Below, in pieces: positions 44,685 to 53,445 of a stretch of 64,000 nucleotides of DNA. Source of the stretch: Anaerosolibacter carboniphilus (GTDB taxonomy: Bacteria > Bacillota > Clostridia > Peptostreptococcales > Thermotaleaceae); NCBI RefSeq assembly GCF_014205875.1, contig NZ_JACHEN010000006.1:1-64000 (forward strand), in the 5' to 3' direction. Numbering within the stretch: the stretch's first letter is position 1; each line of letters begins with the position of its first letter. Made by a program: the position numbers and the translations under genes. The notes under the pieces are model-generated. The model was not told where the DNA came from and did not search any database. It saw only the letters and a program-made list of their open reading frames with translations.

Positions 44685-45632
44685 ATGGAAGTAGTAACCT
44701 TTGGTGAGACCATGGTGATGTTTAATCCCGATTCTACAGGGCCGCTCCGATATGTTCACAATTATAACAAGACCATTGCTGGCGCAGAATCCAATGTGGC
44801 GATTGCCTTGGCTAGATTGGGGCATCAGGTAGGATGGTTCTCCAAATTGGGAGATGATGAATTTGGAAGGTATATAAAATCTGTGATCATGGGAGAAGGG
44901 GTAGATGTGTCAAGGGTCGTCGTGGACGAATCCAGACAAACGGGACTTGTCTTTAAAGAAAGATTCGCCCATGTAAACCCAAATGTCTATTATTACAGAA
45001 AGCATTCTGCAGCTAGCAATATAAATATTGAAGATTTAGATATGGCATATATTCAATTGGCAAAAATTCTTCATATTACGGGTATTACACCAGCACTGTC
45101 AGATGTGAATAAAAAAACAGCATATCATATCATGGAAAAGGCGAAGGAGAAGGGGGTACTCATTTCCTTTGACCCCAACATACGATTAAAATTATGGCGT
45201 GCAGAAGAGGCCAGAACTACAATTCTCGACATGGCAAAACAGTCCGACATCATTTTCCCTGGAATTGATGAAGGGGAGCTCCTGTTGGGTATGGACGATT
45301 ATCAAGAGATTACACATAGCTTTTTAGAAATGGGGAACAAACTTGTCGTGACAAAGCTGGGCAAGAAAGGCTGTTACGTAGCAAGCAAAGATGAGCAAGT
45401 CTATATTGAGGGTTATGTGGTAGAAAAACCAGAGGATACCGTAGGTGCTGGAGATGGATTCGCCGCAGGATTTTTGTCTGGATTGCTGCGAAATCTAAGT
45501 TTAAGAGAATGTGGGCAGTTGGCCAATGCAGTCGGTGCCATGGCCACATTGGTGAGAGGCGATATGGAAGGTTTTCCAACCATGTCCCAGGTAAAGAATT
45601 TTATGGGGATTGAGAAATATATAGACAGATAA
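44685..45632 (+). CDS. PfkB-family sugar kinase (2-keto-3-deoxygluconate kinase-like)
   Basis: A 315-residue ribokinase-fold kinase: VVTFGETMVMFNP at the N-terminus, AGAESNVAIALARLGH near residue 33, VLISFDPNIRLKLW near 157, and the catalytic DTVGAGDGFAAGF near 252. The closest family reading is KdgK. ATG 44685 is chosen because homologues start at VVTFGE; upstream in-frame Met codons (44631, 44646) would add 13-18 residues. No sugar-pathway neighbours, so the substrate is uncertain. Confidence 0.82.
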   Translation: MEVVTFGETMVMFNPDSTGPLRYVHNYNKTIAGAESNVAIALARLGHQVGWFSKLGDDEFGRYIKSVIMGEGVDVSRVVVDESRQTGLVFKERFAHVNPNVYYYRKHSAASNINIEDLDMAYIQLAKILHITGITPALSDVNKKTAYHIMEKAKEKGVLISFDPNIRLKLWRAEEARTTILDMAKQSDIIFPGIDEGELLLGMDDYQEITHSFLEMGNKLVVTKLGKKGCYVASKDEQVYIEGYVVEKPEDTVGAGDGFAAGFLSGLLRNLSLRECGQLANAVGAMATLVRGDMEGFPTMSQVKNFMGIEKYIDR

Positions 45633-45646
45633 AATCATAAGATGAT

Positions 45647-45695
45647 ATAAGAAAAGAACATGGCTTTATATGCCATGTTCTTTTCTTATGTCATC
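45647..45695. terminator. Long bidirectional terminator
   Basis: ATAAGAAAAGAACATGGC pairs with GCCATGTTCTTTTCTTAT around a seven-base loop, serving the kinase and the convergent trpP gene. Confidence 0.88.
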
Positions 45696-46219
45696 TATTC
45701 AGCGATTTGTATACCCGTTACCTTCATTGCCATCAGTACGGTTTGATAAAGGAAGGTTGTTAAAAAGATATTGGTTATTGCAGTAGGTAATACGATACCA
45801 AGGAACAATACTTCGAAAGGTGCAGGCAGTCCTACGATAAAGAGAGCGGAGGTCAAAAATATACTTCCGCTGATGATGGTACCTATGAAGGAAATGATGC
45901 CCCTGGCGATGGTTTGATTCTGGAATTTTTCTGACAATCGGATCATTCCAAAGACAAGGCAGCAGGTAATGAGTTTGTCAATGATATTTGGAATTTGACC
46001 GCCTGGAAAGGTTGTGGTCATAGCGGCAATCACCCCACCTAATAAGCCAGTAAGGATGGTATTTTTAAAATCTCTATTGATTAATAAGGACACAAAAATT
46101 ACAGAAAGCATCACATCAAACTTCATACTACCGATGGTACCAGGTACAATTTGGCGAAGGATCACACCGATGGCGATCAGCAAAGCAGTTAAAATATTTT
46201 TTCTTAGATTTACATTCAT
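45695..46219 (-). CDS. trpP: Tryptophan transporter TrpP
   Basis: A 174-residue membrane protein with about five hydrophobic segments. MNVNLRKNILTALLIAIGVI, then KFDVMLSVIFVSLLINRDFK and GLLGGVIAAMTTTFPGGQIP are TrpP (YhaG) family blocks. Assignment is reinforced by the upstream T-box leader whose specifier reads TGG (Trp). The start at 46219 follows AAAAGGAGAG. Confidence 0.9.
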   Translation of the reverse strand: MNVNLRKNILTALLIAIGVILRQIVPGTIGSMKFDVMLSVIFVSLLINRDFKNTILTGLLGGVIAAMTTTFPGGQIPNIIDKLITCCLVFGMIRLSEKFQNQTIARGIISFIGTIISGSIFLTSALFIVGLPAPFEVLFLGIVLPTAITNIFLTTFLYQTVLMAMKVTGIQIAE

Positions 46220-46238
46220 GAGAATCTCTCCTTTTATT

Positions 46239-46286
46239 TTAATTTTTTCTTTGATCCAAAACCAGTCTGATTCTTCTGATGTTCAT
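46239..46286 (-). CDS. Possible 15-residue ORF between the T-box and trpP
   Basis: Behind AAGGAGGTGATCAGC, an ATG-CTA-TGA mini-frame overlaps a second ATG that reads MNIRRIRLVLDQRKN and stops just before the trpP ribosome site. It contains no Trp codon. Termination and restart across these frames could tune trpP translation. Whether either is translated is unknown. Confidence 0.3.
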   Translation of the reverse strand: MNIRRIRLVLDQRKN

Positions 46287-46314
46287 AGCATGCTGATCAC
46301 CTCCTTCTTAACAA

Positions 46315-46602
46315 TAAAAAAGCCCTTCATCCCTGTAAACACAGGGACGAAAGGCTTGCTTCCGCGGTACCACCCAAATTAGATAGAGCTACGCTATCTC
46401 ACTTATCCAGATACGGAATATAAAATACTCGATATCCTGTTTCTATAACGGGAAACCCCCGGCTGCGGCTACTTCCTGTTCACCTTGCTTCTCCTAGGTC
46501 CATTCAACAAAGATCTAAATATCGGCTTCCACCAAACCCGACTCGCTGTAAGTAGATATTTTGCCTACTACTCCTATTCAAAGAATTTTCTGATTTTTAA
46601 TT
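46315..46602 (-). promoter_or_regulatory. T-box leader (tRNA-Trp) of trpP
   Basis: The T-box sequence GGGTGGTACCGCG is near 46375-46363. The terminator CCTTTCGTCCCTG / CAGGGATGAAGGG with T6 lies at 46357-46315. Stem I motifs are seen: AGTAGTAGG, GAGTCGGG, GGTGGAAGCCGAT. The specifier loop reads GAA-TGG-ACC (about 46506-46498), giving Trp. Uncharged tRNA-Trp would favour the antiterminator and trpP expression. Confidence 0.93.
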
Positions 46603-46608
46603 ATTATT

Positions 46609-46637
46609 ATGATAATACAGCTTAATACTAAAGTCAA
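46609..46637 (-). promoter_or_regulatory. Promoter of the trpP T-box leader
   Basis: On the minus strand TTGACT (46637-46632) and TATCAT (46614-46609) with a 17-base spacer, placing the start near 46602, directly before T-box stem I. Confidence 0.7.
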
Positions 46638-46721
46638 CAAAAAAATATTATTATTCTAAATAATGTGCCATTTGTATTAAATAATTCCTTATATTTGCAA
46701 GGATTCGATTCAAAATTTCCA

Positions 46722-46751
46722 TTGACAGCTCAGCATGACCCATGCTAAAAT
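46722..46751 (+). promoter_or_regulatory. Promoter of the amino-acid ABC operon
   Basis: TTGACA (46722-46727) and TAAAAT (46746-46751) with an 18-base spacer. No regulatory RNA is evident in the short leader. Confidence 0.65.
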
Positions 46752-46798
46752 CAATTATCAAATATTATAATTCCGATATGAATAGGGGGAATTGAAAG

Positions 46799-47629
46799 AT
46801 GAAAAAAATTATACTCGTTGTTGCAGCCTTATTGATCCTAAGCTTAGGCCTTATGGGGTGCGGCTCAAATGTAAATAAGCAAGATAGTAACGCAAGTCCA
46901 GCACCTGATACTACTGCCAAAAGTGAAAGCCTATTGGATACGATTCAGGCTGAAGGTAAGATTCGTTTTGGTACAGAGGGGACCTATGCACCATTTACTT
47001 TCCATGACAGCACAGGGAAATTGACAGGATTCGATGTGGAAATTGCTGAAGAAATTGCCAAACGTTTGGGTGTAGAAGCTGAATTTATCGAGACCAAGTG
47101 GGATGGTATGTTTGCTGGTTTAGATGCAAAGAGATTTGATGCTATTGCCAACGAGGTTTCTATTCGTCCAGATCGTCTAGAGAAATATGATTTTTCCGAT
47201 ACGTATATCGTTTCTAAAGCAGTACTGATCGTGCAGGAAAGCAACAATGAAATGAAAGATTTTGCAGGTCTAAAGGGTAAAAAAGCCGCTCAATCTTTAA
47301 CAAGTAACTTAGCAGATATTGCGAAAGCCAATGGTGCAGAAATTGTACAGATTGATGGGTTTAACCAAGCGATAGATCTATTGGCTGCAGGTCGTGTAGA
47401 TGCTACGATTAATGATAGCTTATCCTTCTTGGATCTTAAAAAACAAAAACCTGAATTGCCGATTAAAGTAGTGGCAGAACAGCAGGATGCAGCTCAAATG
47501 GGTATCATGTTCAATAAAGGCAATGAAGAGTTGGTAGATGCAGTGAATAAGGCATTAGCAGAAATGAAAGCAGATGGCACGTATTTAAAAATATCAGAAA
47601 AATGGTTTGGTACAGACGTATCTAAATAA
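46799..47629 (+). CDS. Polar amino-acid ABC transporter, substrate-binding lipoprotein
   Basis: A 276-residue lipoprotein: hydrophobic signal ending LGLMGC (Cys near residue 21), Ser/Asn-rich linker, then SBP family 3 (KIRFGTEGTYAPFTFHD near 54, GFDVEIAEEIAKRLG near 76, WDGMFAGLDAKRFDA near 101). It resembles the cystine/glutamine binding group. The specific ligand is not determinable; cystine would fit the sulfur genes downstream at 54.6 kb only loosely. ATG 46799 follows AGGGGG. Confidence 0.9.
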   Translation: MKKIILVVAALLILSLGLMGCGSNVNKQDSNASPAPDTTAKSESLLDTIQAEGKIRFGTEGTYAPFTFHDSTGKLTGFDVEIAEEIAKRLGVEAEFIETKWDGMFAGLDAKRFDAIANEVSIRPDRLEKYDFSDTYIVSKAVLIVQESNNEMKDFAGLKGKKAAQSLTSNLADIAKANGAEIVQIDGFNQAIDLLAAGRVDATINDSLSFLDLKKQKPELPIKVVAEQQDAAQMGIMFNKGNEELVDAVNKALAEMKADGTYLKISEKWFGTDVSK

Positions 47630-47643
47630 ATGAAGGTGATAAC

Positions 47644-48324
47644 ATGTTTGATGACAGAACGGTGAGAATCATTCATATACTGCAAGACTCTTTTTTACCT
47701 CTTTTAAAGGCAGGTATAACGGTCACCGTTCCCCTTGCCATCATATCTTTTATACTGGGGCTCCTGCTTGCATTAGCCACAGCTTTGGCTCGCATTTCAG
47801 GTGTTAAAGTACTCGAGGGGATCGCCAGATTTTATGTATGGATTATCCGTGGGACCCCTTTGCTTGTACAGCTGTTTATTATCTTCTATGGGCTGCCCGC
47901 AGCAGGTATCATTATTGATGCATGGCCGGGGGCGATTATTGGATTCTCATTAAATGTGGGAGCCTATGCGTCGGAAACCATCCGTGCTGCCATTCTTTCA
48001 ATACCAAAAGGACAGTGGGAAGCAGCATACTCTGTAGGCATGTCCTATACCCAAGTTCTTAGAAGAATCATTTTACCTCAGGCTGCCCGGGTATCTGTGC
48101 CGCCTTTGGCAAATTCCTTTATCAGTTTGGTCAAAGATACTTCTCTGGCAGCGGCTATTACCCTGACGGAAATGTTTCAGGTGGGGCAAAGAATTACGGC
48201 AGCAACCTATGAGCCCCTCTGGCTATATATAGAAGTTGCGTTTATATACCTCATGTTTTGTACAGTGCTATCTCGTCTGCAAAACTATTTGGAGGCAAAG
48301 CTAGGCAGGTATGTGATTAAATAA
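47644..48324 (+). CDS. Polar amino-acid ABC transporter permease
   Basis: A 226-residue permease with about five membrane segments and the HisM/GlnP-type blocks [15 protein letters not shown] (near residue 61) and the EAA loop [20 protein letters not shown] (near 126). ATG 47644 follows GAAGGTG. Second gene of the SBP-permease-ATPase operon. Confidence 0.92.
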   Translation: MFDDRTVRIIHILQDSFLPLLKAGITVTVPLAIISFILGLLLALATALARISGVKVLEGIARFYVWIIRGTPLLVQLFIIFYGLPAAGIIIDAWPGAIIGFSLNVGAYASETIRAAILSIPKGQWEAAYSVGMSYTQVLRRIILPQAARVSVPPLANSFISLVKDTSLAAAITLTEMFQVGQRITAATYEPLWLYIEVAFIYLMFCTVLSRLQNYLEAKLGRYVIK

Positions 48325-48337
48325 TGGGGGATCAACT

Positions 48338-49081
48338 ATGATTAAGATTAAGGAATTATATAAATCCTTTGGGGAAGCGCAGATCCTAAAAGGGATCAAT
48401 TTAGAGGTTGCCAAGGGGGAAACTACGGTAATTATCGGGCCTTCTGGGTCCGGCAAAACAACCCTGCTTAGGTGCATTAACCTGCTAGAAATACCTACAA
48501 GCGGATTTGTTAGTGTTGCCTCGAAGGCATTAGCGTTTAAAGAAGGCGTTCAGCATACTCAAAAAGATATTATTGAATTACGTAAAAATACGGGTATGGT
48601 CTTCCAAGGCTTTCATCTGTTCCCCCATATGACTGTTTTAGAAAATGTGATGGAGGGGCAGATTACGGTTTTAAAGAGATCTAAAGATGCAGCGAGGGAG
48701 ATGGCCCTAAGTTTATTGAACAAGGTGGGGCTTAAAGAAAAAAGCTTAGCCTACCCCTATCAGCTTTCGGGCGGACAGCAGCAGCGGGTAGCTATAGCTA
48801 GGGCTATGGCCATGGAGCCAGCAGTATTATTGTTTGATGAGCCCACCTCTGCTCTGGATCCTGAACTGGCTGTTGAGGTTTTAAAGGTAATGAAAGACTT
48901 GGCTCAGGAAGGAATGACCATGGTGGTGGTGACCCATAAAATGAGCTTTGCTCGAGATGTTGCCAATAAAGTAGTATTTGTGGACGGTGGTTTGATTTTA
49001 GAGGAAGGTTCTCCTGAGCAGATATTTTCAAATCCAAAGCATGAACGTACAAAGCTCTTTTTGAGCATGTTGGATGATTAA
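48338..49081 (+). CDS. Polar amino-acid ABC transporter ATP-binding protein
   Basis: A 247-residue GlnQ-type ATPase: Walker [10 protein letters not shown] near residue 34, Q-loop [10 protein letters not shown] near 89, signature [12 protein letters not shown] near 146, Walker [14 protein letters not shown] and H-loop VTHKMSF. It completes the importer. Start ATG 48338 follows GGGGG. Confidence 0.93.
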   Translation: MIKIKELYKSFGEAQILKGINLEVAKGETTVIIGPSGSGKTTLLRCINLLEIPTSGFVSVASKALAFKEGVQHTQKDIIELRKNTGMVFQGFHLFPHMTVLENVMEGQITVLKRSKDAAREMALSLLNKVGLKEKSLAYPYQLSGGQQQRVAIARAMAMEPAVLLFDEPTSALDPELAVEVLKVMKDLAQEGMTMVVVTHKMSFARDVANKVVFVDGGLILEEGSPEQIFSNPKHERTKLFLSMLDD

Positions 49082-49265
49082 GATTGAAGTTTTCTATGAA
49101 AACTGTATCAAATGCTTAGGGGGATGTGTCATATCCTACACAAAGGTGGACGAAATAAGACACGTTATCGATAAAAAAGAGCATTCGTTTTTATAATTTT
49201 AGAGCGTTAGACTAGGGTTTTGGGGGAGAAAATGGAATAAATATTGCATTTTCTCCTCTTTGTTT

Positions 49266-49427
49266 ATATCTAGGAAATTATGGTCTTCAATTTCCTAGAT
49301 ATGGGGTGTGCAGAGGGGATTTTTCCCTTTGCCGTATTCAGGAAGGTCCTCAGGAAGCTGCTTTGCAGCCGTCGAAGGAAATCTAGGGTTTCCTAGCGAA
49401 AACAAATTGCCGATAGGCAACTTTGTT
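49266..49427 (+). ncRNA. Structured RNA repeat, copy 3 (HEARO / omega-RNA-like)
   Basis: Full-length copy with the 14-bp 5' hairpin ending CTAGGAAATT/AATTTCCTAG, the GGGG/CCCC hairpin, TTTGCCGTATTCAGGAAGG, GCTGC-ttt-GCAGC, GTCGAAGGAAATC-tag-GGTTTCC, AGCGAAAAC and the TTGCC/GGCAA end hairpin. The 5' stem differs from copy 1 by an A-T to C-G pair change. It lies upstream of the MoeB/ThiF-like gene. Confidence 0.65.
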
Positions 49428-49539
49428 TATAATAGAAGGATAGGGGCATCAGCCAAAAAAAGATAATCAAGTTTGGCATAAGTATTGCATAATAGGTACA
49501 TAAGACATTTAAGGTTCCCCCTTAAACTGTCAAATTCTT

Positions 49540-49567
49540 GATAGCTAGTGGGCCCCCGCTAGCTATC
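49540..49567 (+). other. Strong hairpin upstream of the MoeB/ThiF-like gene
   Basis: GATAGCTAGTGGG pairs with CCCGCTAGCTATC (13 bp, one G-U) with almost no loop and no T-run. It lies 36 bases before GTG 49604 and could act on translation or be an operator. Bases 49082-49265 show no gene. Confidence 0.5.
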
Positions 49568-49603
49568 GTCATAAAATACTAGAATTTGTTTGGAGGGAAA
49601 AAA

Positions 49604-50614
49604 GTGGAGAGATATGCGAAACAAGTTCTTTTTGATAAAATCGGGAAACATGGACAAGAAAAACTGCTGGCGTCTAAGGTTGTAATTATAGGATGTGGAG
49701 CCCTAGGAACTGTTATCGCCAATAATTTGGCCAGGACAGGTGTAGGATACATAAAAATCGTCGATCGAGATTATATAGAGTTGTCTAACCTTCAAAGGCA
49801 AATCTTATTTGATGAAGAGGACATGGCCAACAGCTTGCCCAAGGCCATTGCCGCCCAGAATAAACTGAGAAAAATAAATTCAGACATCGCCATCGATGGT
49901 GTCATTACAGATGTGAATCCTAAAAACATTATAGAAATTTGTAAAGGTATGGATTTGATTCTAGATGCTACGGATAATTTTAATATTCGCTATCTAATCA
50001 ATGATGTATCTATAAAGTTGGATATTCCATGGATTTATGGTGGCGCCGTAGGGAGTATGGGGATGACTCATACGATTGTACCAGGTGTAACGCCATGCTT
50101 TCGATGTATTATGCCGGAGATACCCCCAGCTGGTGCTATTGATACATGTGATACAGTCGGTGTCCTAAACAGTATTATAAACATCGTTGCATCGTTTCAG
50201 ACCACAGAAGCTATCAAGTTGTTGATCGGAGAAAAAGAGGAACTTGTAGGAGGAGTAAGATTTATAGATGTGTGGAATAATGATTTTGAAACCATAGAGA
50301 AGCGGAAGAAAGAAAATTGCTTGGCTTGCAGTCAAAATCAATTGGAGTTTTTAGATCATGAAGCGGAGGATGCTGTTTATCTATGTGGTAAGGATAGTGT
50401 ACAGGTCAATCCAATGAATAAGGAGATTTCTGCTGATCGTTTGATCCAAAGACTAGAAGCATCAGATATAAATATAAAGAAGAATCAGTTCTATATTAAG
50501 TTCCAAGTGGAAGATGTGCAGGTCACACTTTTTTATGATGGAAGGGCTATTTTGAAAAATATCTCTGATGTGAACCAGGCCAAAAGTTTTTATGCAAGAT
50601 ATATAGGGTTATAG
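49604..50614 (+). CDS. MoeB/ThiF/HesA-family adenylyltransferase
   Basis: A 336-residue E1-like enzyme that adenylates the C-terminus of a small sulfur-carrier protein. ATP site GCGALGTVIANNLAR near residue 30, RDY..LSNLQRQ near 60, DATDNFNIRYLIND near 125, catalytic-type DTCDTVGVL near 185, and zinc pairs CFRC near 165 and CLAC near 240. An extra C-terminal domain of about 90 residues follows. GTG 49604 lies six bases after GGAGGG. No carrier protein (MoaD or ThiS) is adjacent. Confidence 0.88.
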   Translation: MERYAKQVLFDKIGKHGQEKLLASKVVIIGCGALGTVIANNLARTGVGYIKIVDRDYIELSNLQRQILFDEEDMANSLPKAIAAQNKLRKINSDIAIDGVITDVNPKNIIEICKGMDLILDATDNFNIRYLINDVSIKLDIPWIYGGAVGSMGMTHTIVPGVTPCFRCIMPEIPPAGAIDTCDTVGVLNSIINIVASFQTTEAIKLLIGEKEELVGGVRFIDVWNNDFETIEKRKKENCLACSQNQLEFLDHEAEDAVYLCGKDSVQVNPMNKEISADRLIQRLEASDINIKKNQFYIKFQVEDVQVTLFYDGRAILKNISDVNQAKSFYARYIGL

Positions 50615-50706
50615 TCAATGAATGAACCTCTCAATCCTTCCTGGACCTTCATTGGAAGGGTTGAAAGGTAACAGGGGAAGGGAACAAGAAAAATATAAAA
50701 TTGTTG

Positions 50707-50735
50707 TTGACAAAAATAGAAACCAAGGATAATAT
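50707..50735 (+). promoter_or_regulatory. copA promoter
   Basis: TTGACA (50707-50712), 17-base spacer, TAATAT (50730-50735). A CsoR-type site follows immediately. Confidence 0.75.
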
Positions 50736-50744
50736 ATAATTAAG

Positions 50745-50761
50745 ATACCCAACGGGGGTAT
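50745..50761. promoter_or_regulatory. CsoR-type copper operator
   Basis: ATACCC-AACGG-GGGTAT, the inverted repeat typical of CsoR sites, placed just after the -10 so that repressor binding would block transcription. Copper release would induce copA. No csoR gene is in the window. Confidence 0.7.
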
Positions 50762-50856
50762 AGTATAAGTTCGAAACTTCAATTGTATAATGAAAAGGCT
50801 GAGCAAAAAGTCTATAGGGTAACTTATATTATGAGTGTTCAAAGGGAGTGTAAACG

Positions 50857-53322
50857 ATGAGAACAGAAAATTTGAAAATCTTTGGGATGACCTGTGCCGC
50901 CTGTGCGAAAGCAGCTGAAAGAGCTGTGAGCAAGCTGGATGGCGTAGAGAAAGTAAATGTAAATTTTGCAACAGAAAAGATGAATGTAGAATTCAATGAA
51001 TCTAAACTGTCCATGGAAGATATCAAGGCAGCTGTTGCTAAGGCTGGTTATGAAGCCAAGGAAGAGGAAGCAGCGAAGGAAGTAGCTATACCCGTGGCAG
51101 GGATGACCTGTGCCGCCTGTGCAAAGGCGGTTGAGAGAGCTGTAGGAAAGTTAGGCGGAGTGGAAAGTGTAGCAGTGAATTTTGCTACAGAGAAAGCCAT
51201 CATAAAATATAATTCGAAAGATGTAAGACTCTCTGAAATAAAGCAGGCTATTACAAAGGCTGGATATACGCCTTTAGAGATCGAAAATAAGAATAGAGTG
51301 GATGAAGATAAAGAGAGAAAAGAAAAAGAAATCAAGACCCTATGGATAAAGTTTGTGGTGTCAGCAATATTCGCTATTCCCCTGCTGTACATCGCCATGG
51401 GCCCCATGGTTCCATGGTTGGGATGGAAGCTTCCAGCATGGTTAGATCCGATGAATTATCCACTCCTATATGGACTGGTTGAATTAGCCTTGGTAATACC
51501 GGTAATAATTGCCGGAAATAAGTTCTTTTCTGTAGGATTTAAAGCAATTGTTCGAAGAAGTCCTAACATGGATTCCTTAATTGCCATGGGTACATCAGCA
51601 GCATTCCTATACAGTCTATATTCCATCTATAGGATTTCGATTGGGGATTTTATGTATGTAGAGGATTTATACTTTGAAACCGCAGGAGTGATCATTACTC
51701 TGATTCTATTAGGTAAATACCTGGAGGCAGTTTCGAAGGGAAGAACCTCAGAGGCTATTAAGAAGCTGATGGGATTAGCGCCGAAAACAGCCATTGTGAT
51801 CCAAGACGATAAAGAAATTGAAATTCCCATTGAAGAAGTGGATGTAGGAGATATTATTCTTGTAAAACCGGGAGCAAAAATCCCTGTGGATGGGGAAGTC
51901 ATCGAGGGAAATACCACCATTGATGAGTCCATGCTGACAGGAGAAAGTATCCCAGTAGATAAAAAAGTAGGAGATAAGGTCATTGGTGCAAGTATTAATA
52001 AACATGGTTCCATTAAGTTTAAAGCAACAAAAGTAGGCAGTGATACGGCTTTGGCCCAGATTATTAAACTGGTAGAGGATGCCCAGGGTTCTAAAGCACC
52101 TATTGCTCAGATGGCAGATATCGTATCAGGTTACTTTGTACCAATTGTGTTCGTCATCGCCACCCTGTCTGCCCTTGCTTGGTATTTTAGTGGTGAAAGC
52201 ACCGTATTCTCTCTAACTATATTTATCGCCGTACTGGTTATTGCATGCCCTTGTGCCCTAGGTTTAGCTACTCCTACTGCGATTATGGTAGGTACGGGGA
52301 AGGGTGCAGACTATGGGGTGCTGATTAAAGGCGGAGAAGCTTTAGAAACAACCCATAAAATACAAACCATCGTATTTGACAAGACAGGTACCATTACCGA
52401 AGGTAGACCGGAAGTAACGGATATCGTAACCACTGGAATTATTGAAAGAAACAAACTGCTTCAGATCGCTGCGTCAGCAGAAAAAGGCTCTGAGCATCCC
52501 TTGGGGGAAGCCATTGTCAGAGGGGCCGAGAAAGAAAATCTGGAGATATTGAAACTAGGAAAGTTCCTAGCAATTCCAGGTCATGGAATTGAGGTAGAGA
52601 TTGAGGGACAGATAGTACTATTGGGAAATAGAAAGCTGATGATAGAGAGAAATATTGACTTGACACAGCTTGAAAATGATTCAGATCGACTGGCTTCTGA
52701 AGGAAAGACACCGATGTATATGGCCATGGGCAGCCAGTTGGCAGGTATCATTGCCGTAGCCGACGTAGTGAAGGAAAGCAGTGCAAAGGCCATTCAAAGG
52801 CTTCATGAGATGGGTATTGAAGTAGCGATGATTACTGGTGACAACAGAAGAACAGCGGAAGCCATTGCAAAACAAGTAGGTATCGATAGAGTATTGGCAG
52901 AGGTATTGCCTCAAGATAAAGCAAATGAAGTGAAAAAGCTTCAAGGAGAAGGTAAGAAGGTAGCCATGGTTGGAGATGGTATCAATGATGCACCGGCATT
53001 GGCCCAAGCAGATATCGGAATTGCCATTGGATCTGGTACTGATGTGGCCATGGAATCAGCAGATATCGTACTGATGAGAAGTGACTTGATGGATGTACCA
53101 ACAGCTATACAGTTGAGCAAGAGCACCATAAGAAACATCAAACAAAACCTATTTTGGGCATTTGGTTATAATGTGGCAGGAATCCCATTGGCTGCTGGTC
53201 TACTCTATGCATTTGGAGGACCAAAGCTAAATCCAATCTTTGCTGCAGCGGCCATGTCTTTAAGTTCTGTATCCGTATTAACCAATGCTTTAAGATTAAA
53301 AAACTTTAAACCATATAAGTAG
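50857..53322 (+). CDS. copA: Copper-translocating P1B-type ATPase
   Basis: An 821-residue Cu(I) exporter. Two heavy-metal-associated domains (GMTCAACAKA near residues 9 and 82), about eight membrane segments, the metal-site CPC (VIACPCALGLATPT), TGES, the phosphorylation motif DKTGT, the SEHPLGEA segment and the hinge GDGINDAPAL. ATG 50857 follows GGGAG. Regulated by the CsoR-like operator upstream. Confidence 0.96.
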   Translation: MRTENLKIFGMTCAACAKAAERAVSKLDGVEKVNVNFATEKMNVEFNESKLSMEDIKAAVAKAGYEAKEEEAAKEVAIPVAGMTCAACAKAVERAVGKLGGVESVAVNFATEKAIIKYNSKDVRLSEIKQAITKAGYTPLEIENKNRVDEDKERKEKEIKTLWIKFVVSAIFAIPLLYIAMGPMVPWLGWKLPAWLDPMNYPLLYGLVELALVIPVIIAGNKFFSVGFKAIVRRSPNMDSLIAMGTSAAFLYSLYSIYRISIGDFMYVEDLYFETAGVIITLILLGKYLEAVSKGRTSEAIKKLMGLAPKTAIVIQDDKEIEIPIEEVDVGDIILVKPGAKIPVDGEVIEGNTTIDESMLTGESIPVDKKVGDKVIGASINKHGSIKFKATKVGSDTALAQIIKLVEDAQGSKAPIAQMADIVSGYFVPIVFVIATLSALAWYFSGESTVFSLTIFIAVLVIACPCALGLATPTAIMVGTGKGADYGVLIKGGEALETTHKIQTIVFDKTGTITEGRPEVTDIVTTGIIERNKLLQIAASAEKGSEHPLGEAIVRGAEKENLEILKLGKFLAIPGHGIEVEIEGQIVLLGNRKLMIERNIDLTQLENDSDRLASEGKTPMYMAMGSQLAGIIAVADVVKESSAKAIQRLHEMGIEVAMITGDNRRTAEAIAKQVGIDRVLAEVLPQDKANEVKKLQGEGKKVAMVGDGINDAPALAQADIGIAIGSGTDVAMESADIVLMRSDLMDVPTAIQLSKSTIRNIKQNLFWAFGYNVAGIPLAAGLLYAFGGPKLNPIFAAAAMSLSSVSVLTNALRLKNFKPYK

Positions 53323-53335
53323 AAGCGAAAAAAGC

Positions 53336-53398
53336 AGGGGCGATTCACGAATAGCCCGGTATTTGTGATCAATGGGCGATTCGTGAATCGCCCCTACA
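53336..53398. repeat. Modular palindromic repeat, copy 5
   Basis: GGGGCGATTCACGAATAGCC and its inverse GGGCGATTCGTGAATCGCCC flank a short centre. An in-frame extension of the next gene would read through it, which is why the later start is used. Confidence 0.7.
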
Positions 53399-53445
53399 TC
53401 AATCTAACATATTCAACAAAATTAAAAAGTGATGGAGGTATTACG

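Noticed and set aside
53365-53445. N-terminal extension of the lipoprotein after copA
   Set aside because: The extra residues come from the palindromic repeat; GGAGG and a signal peptide support the start at 53446.
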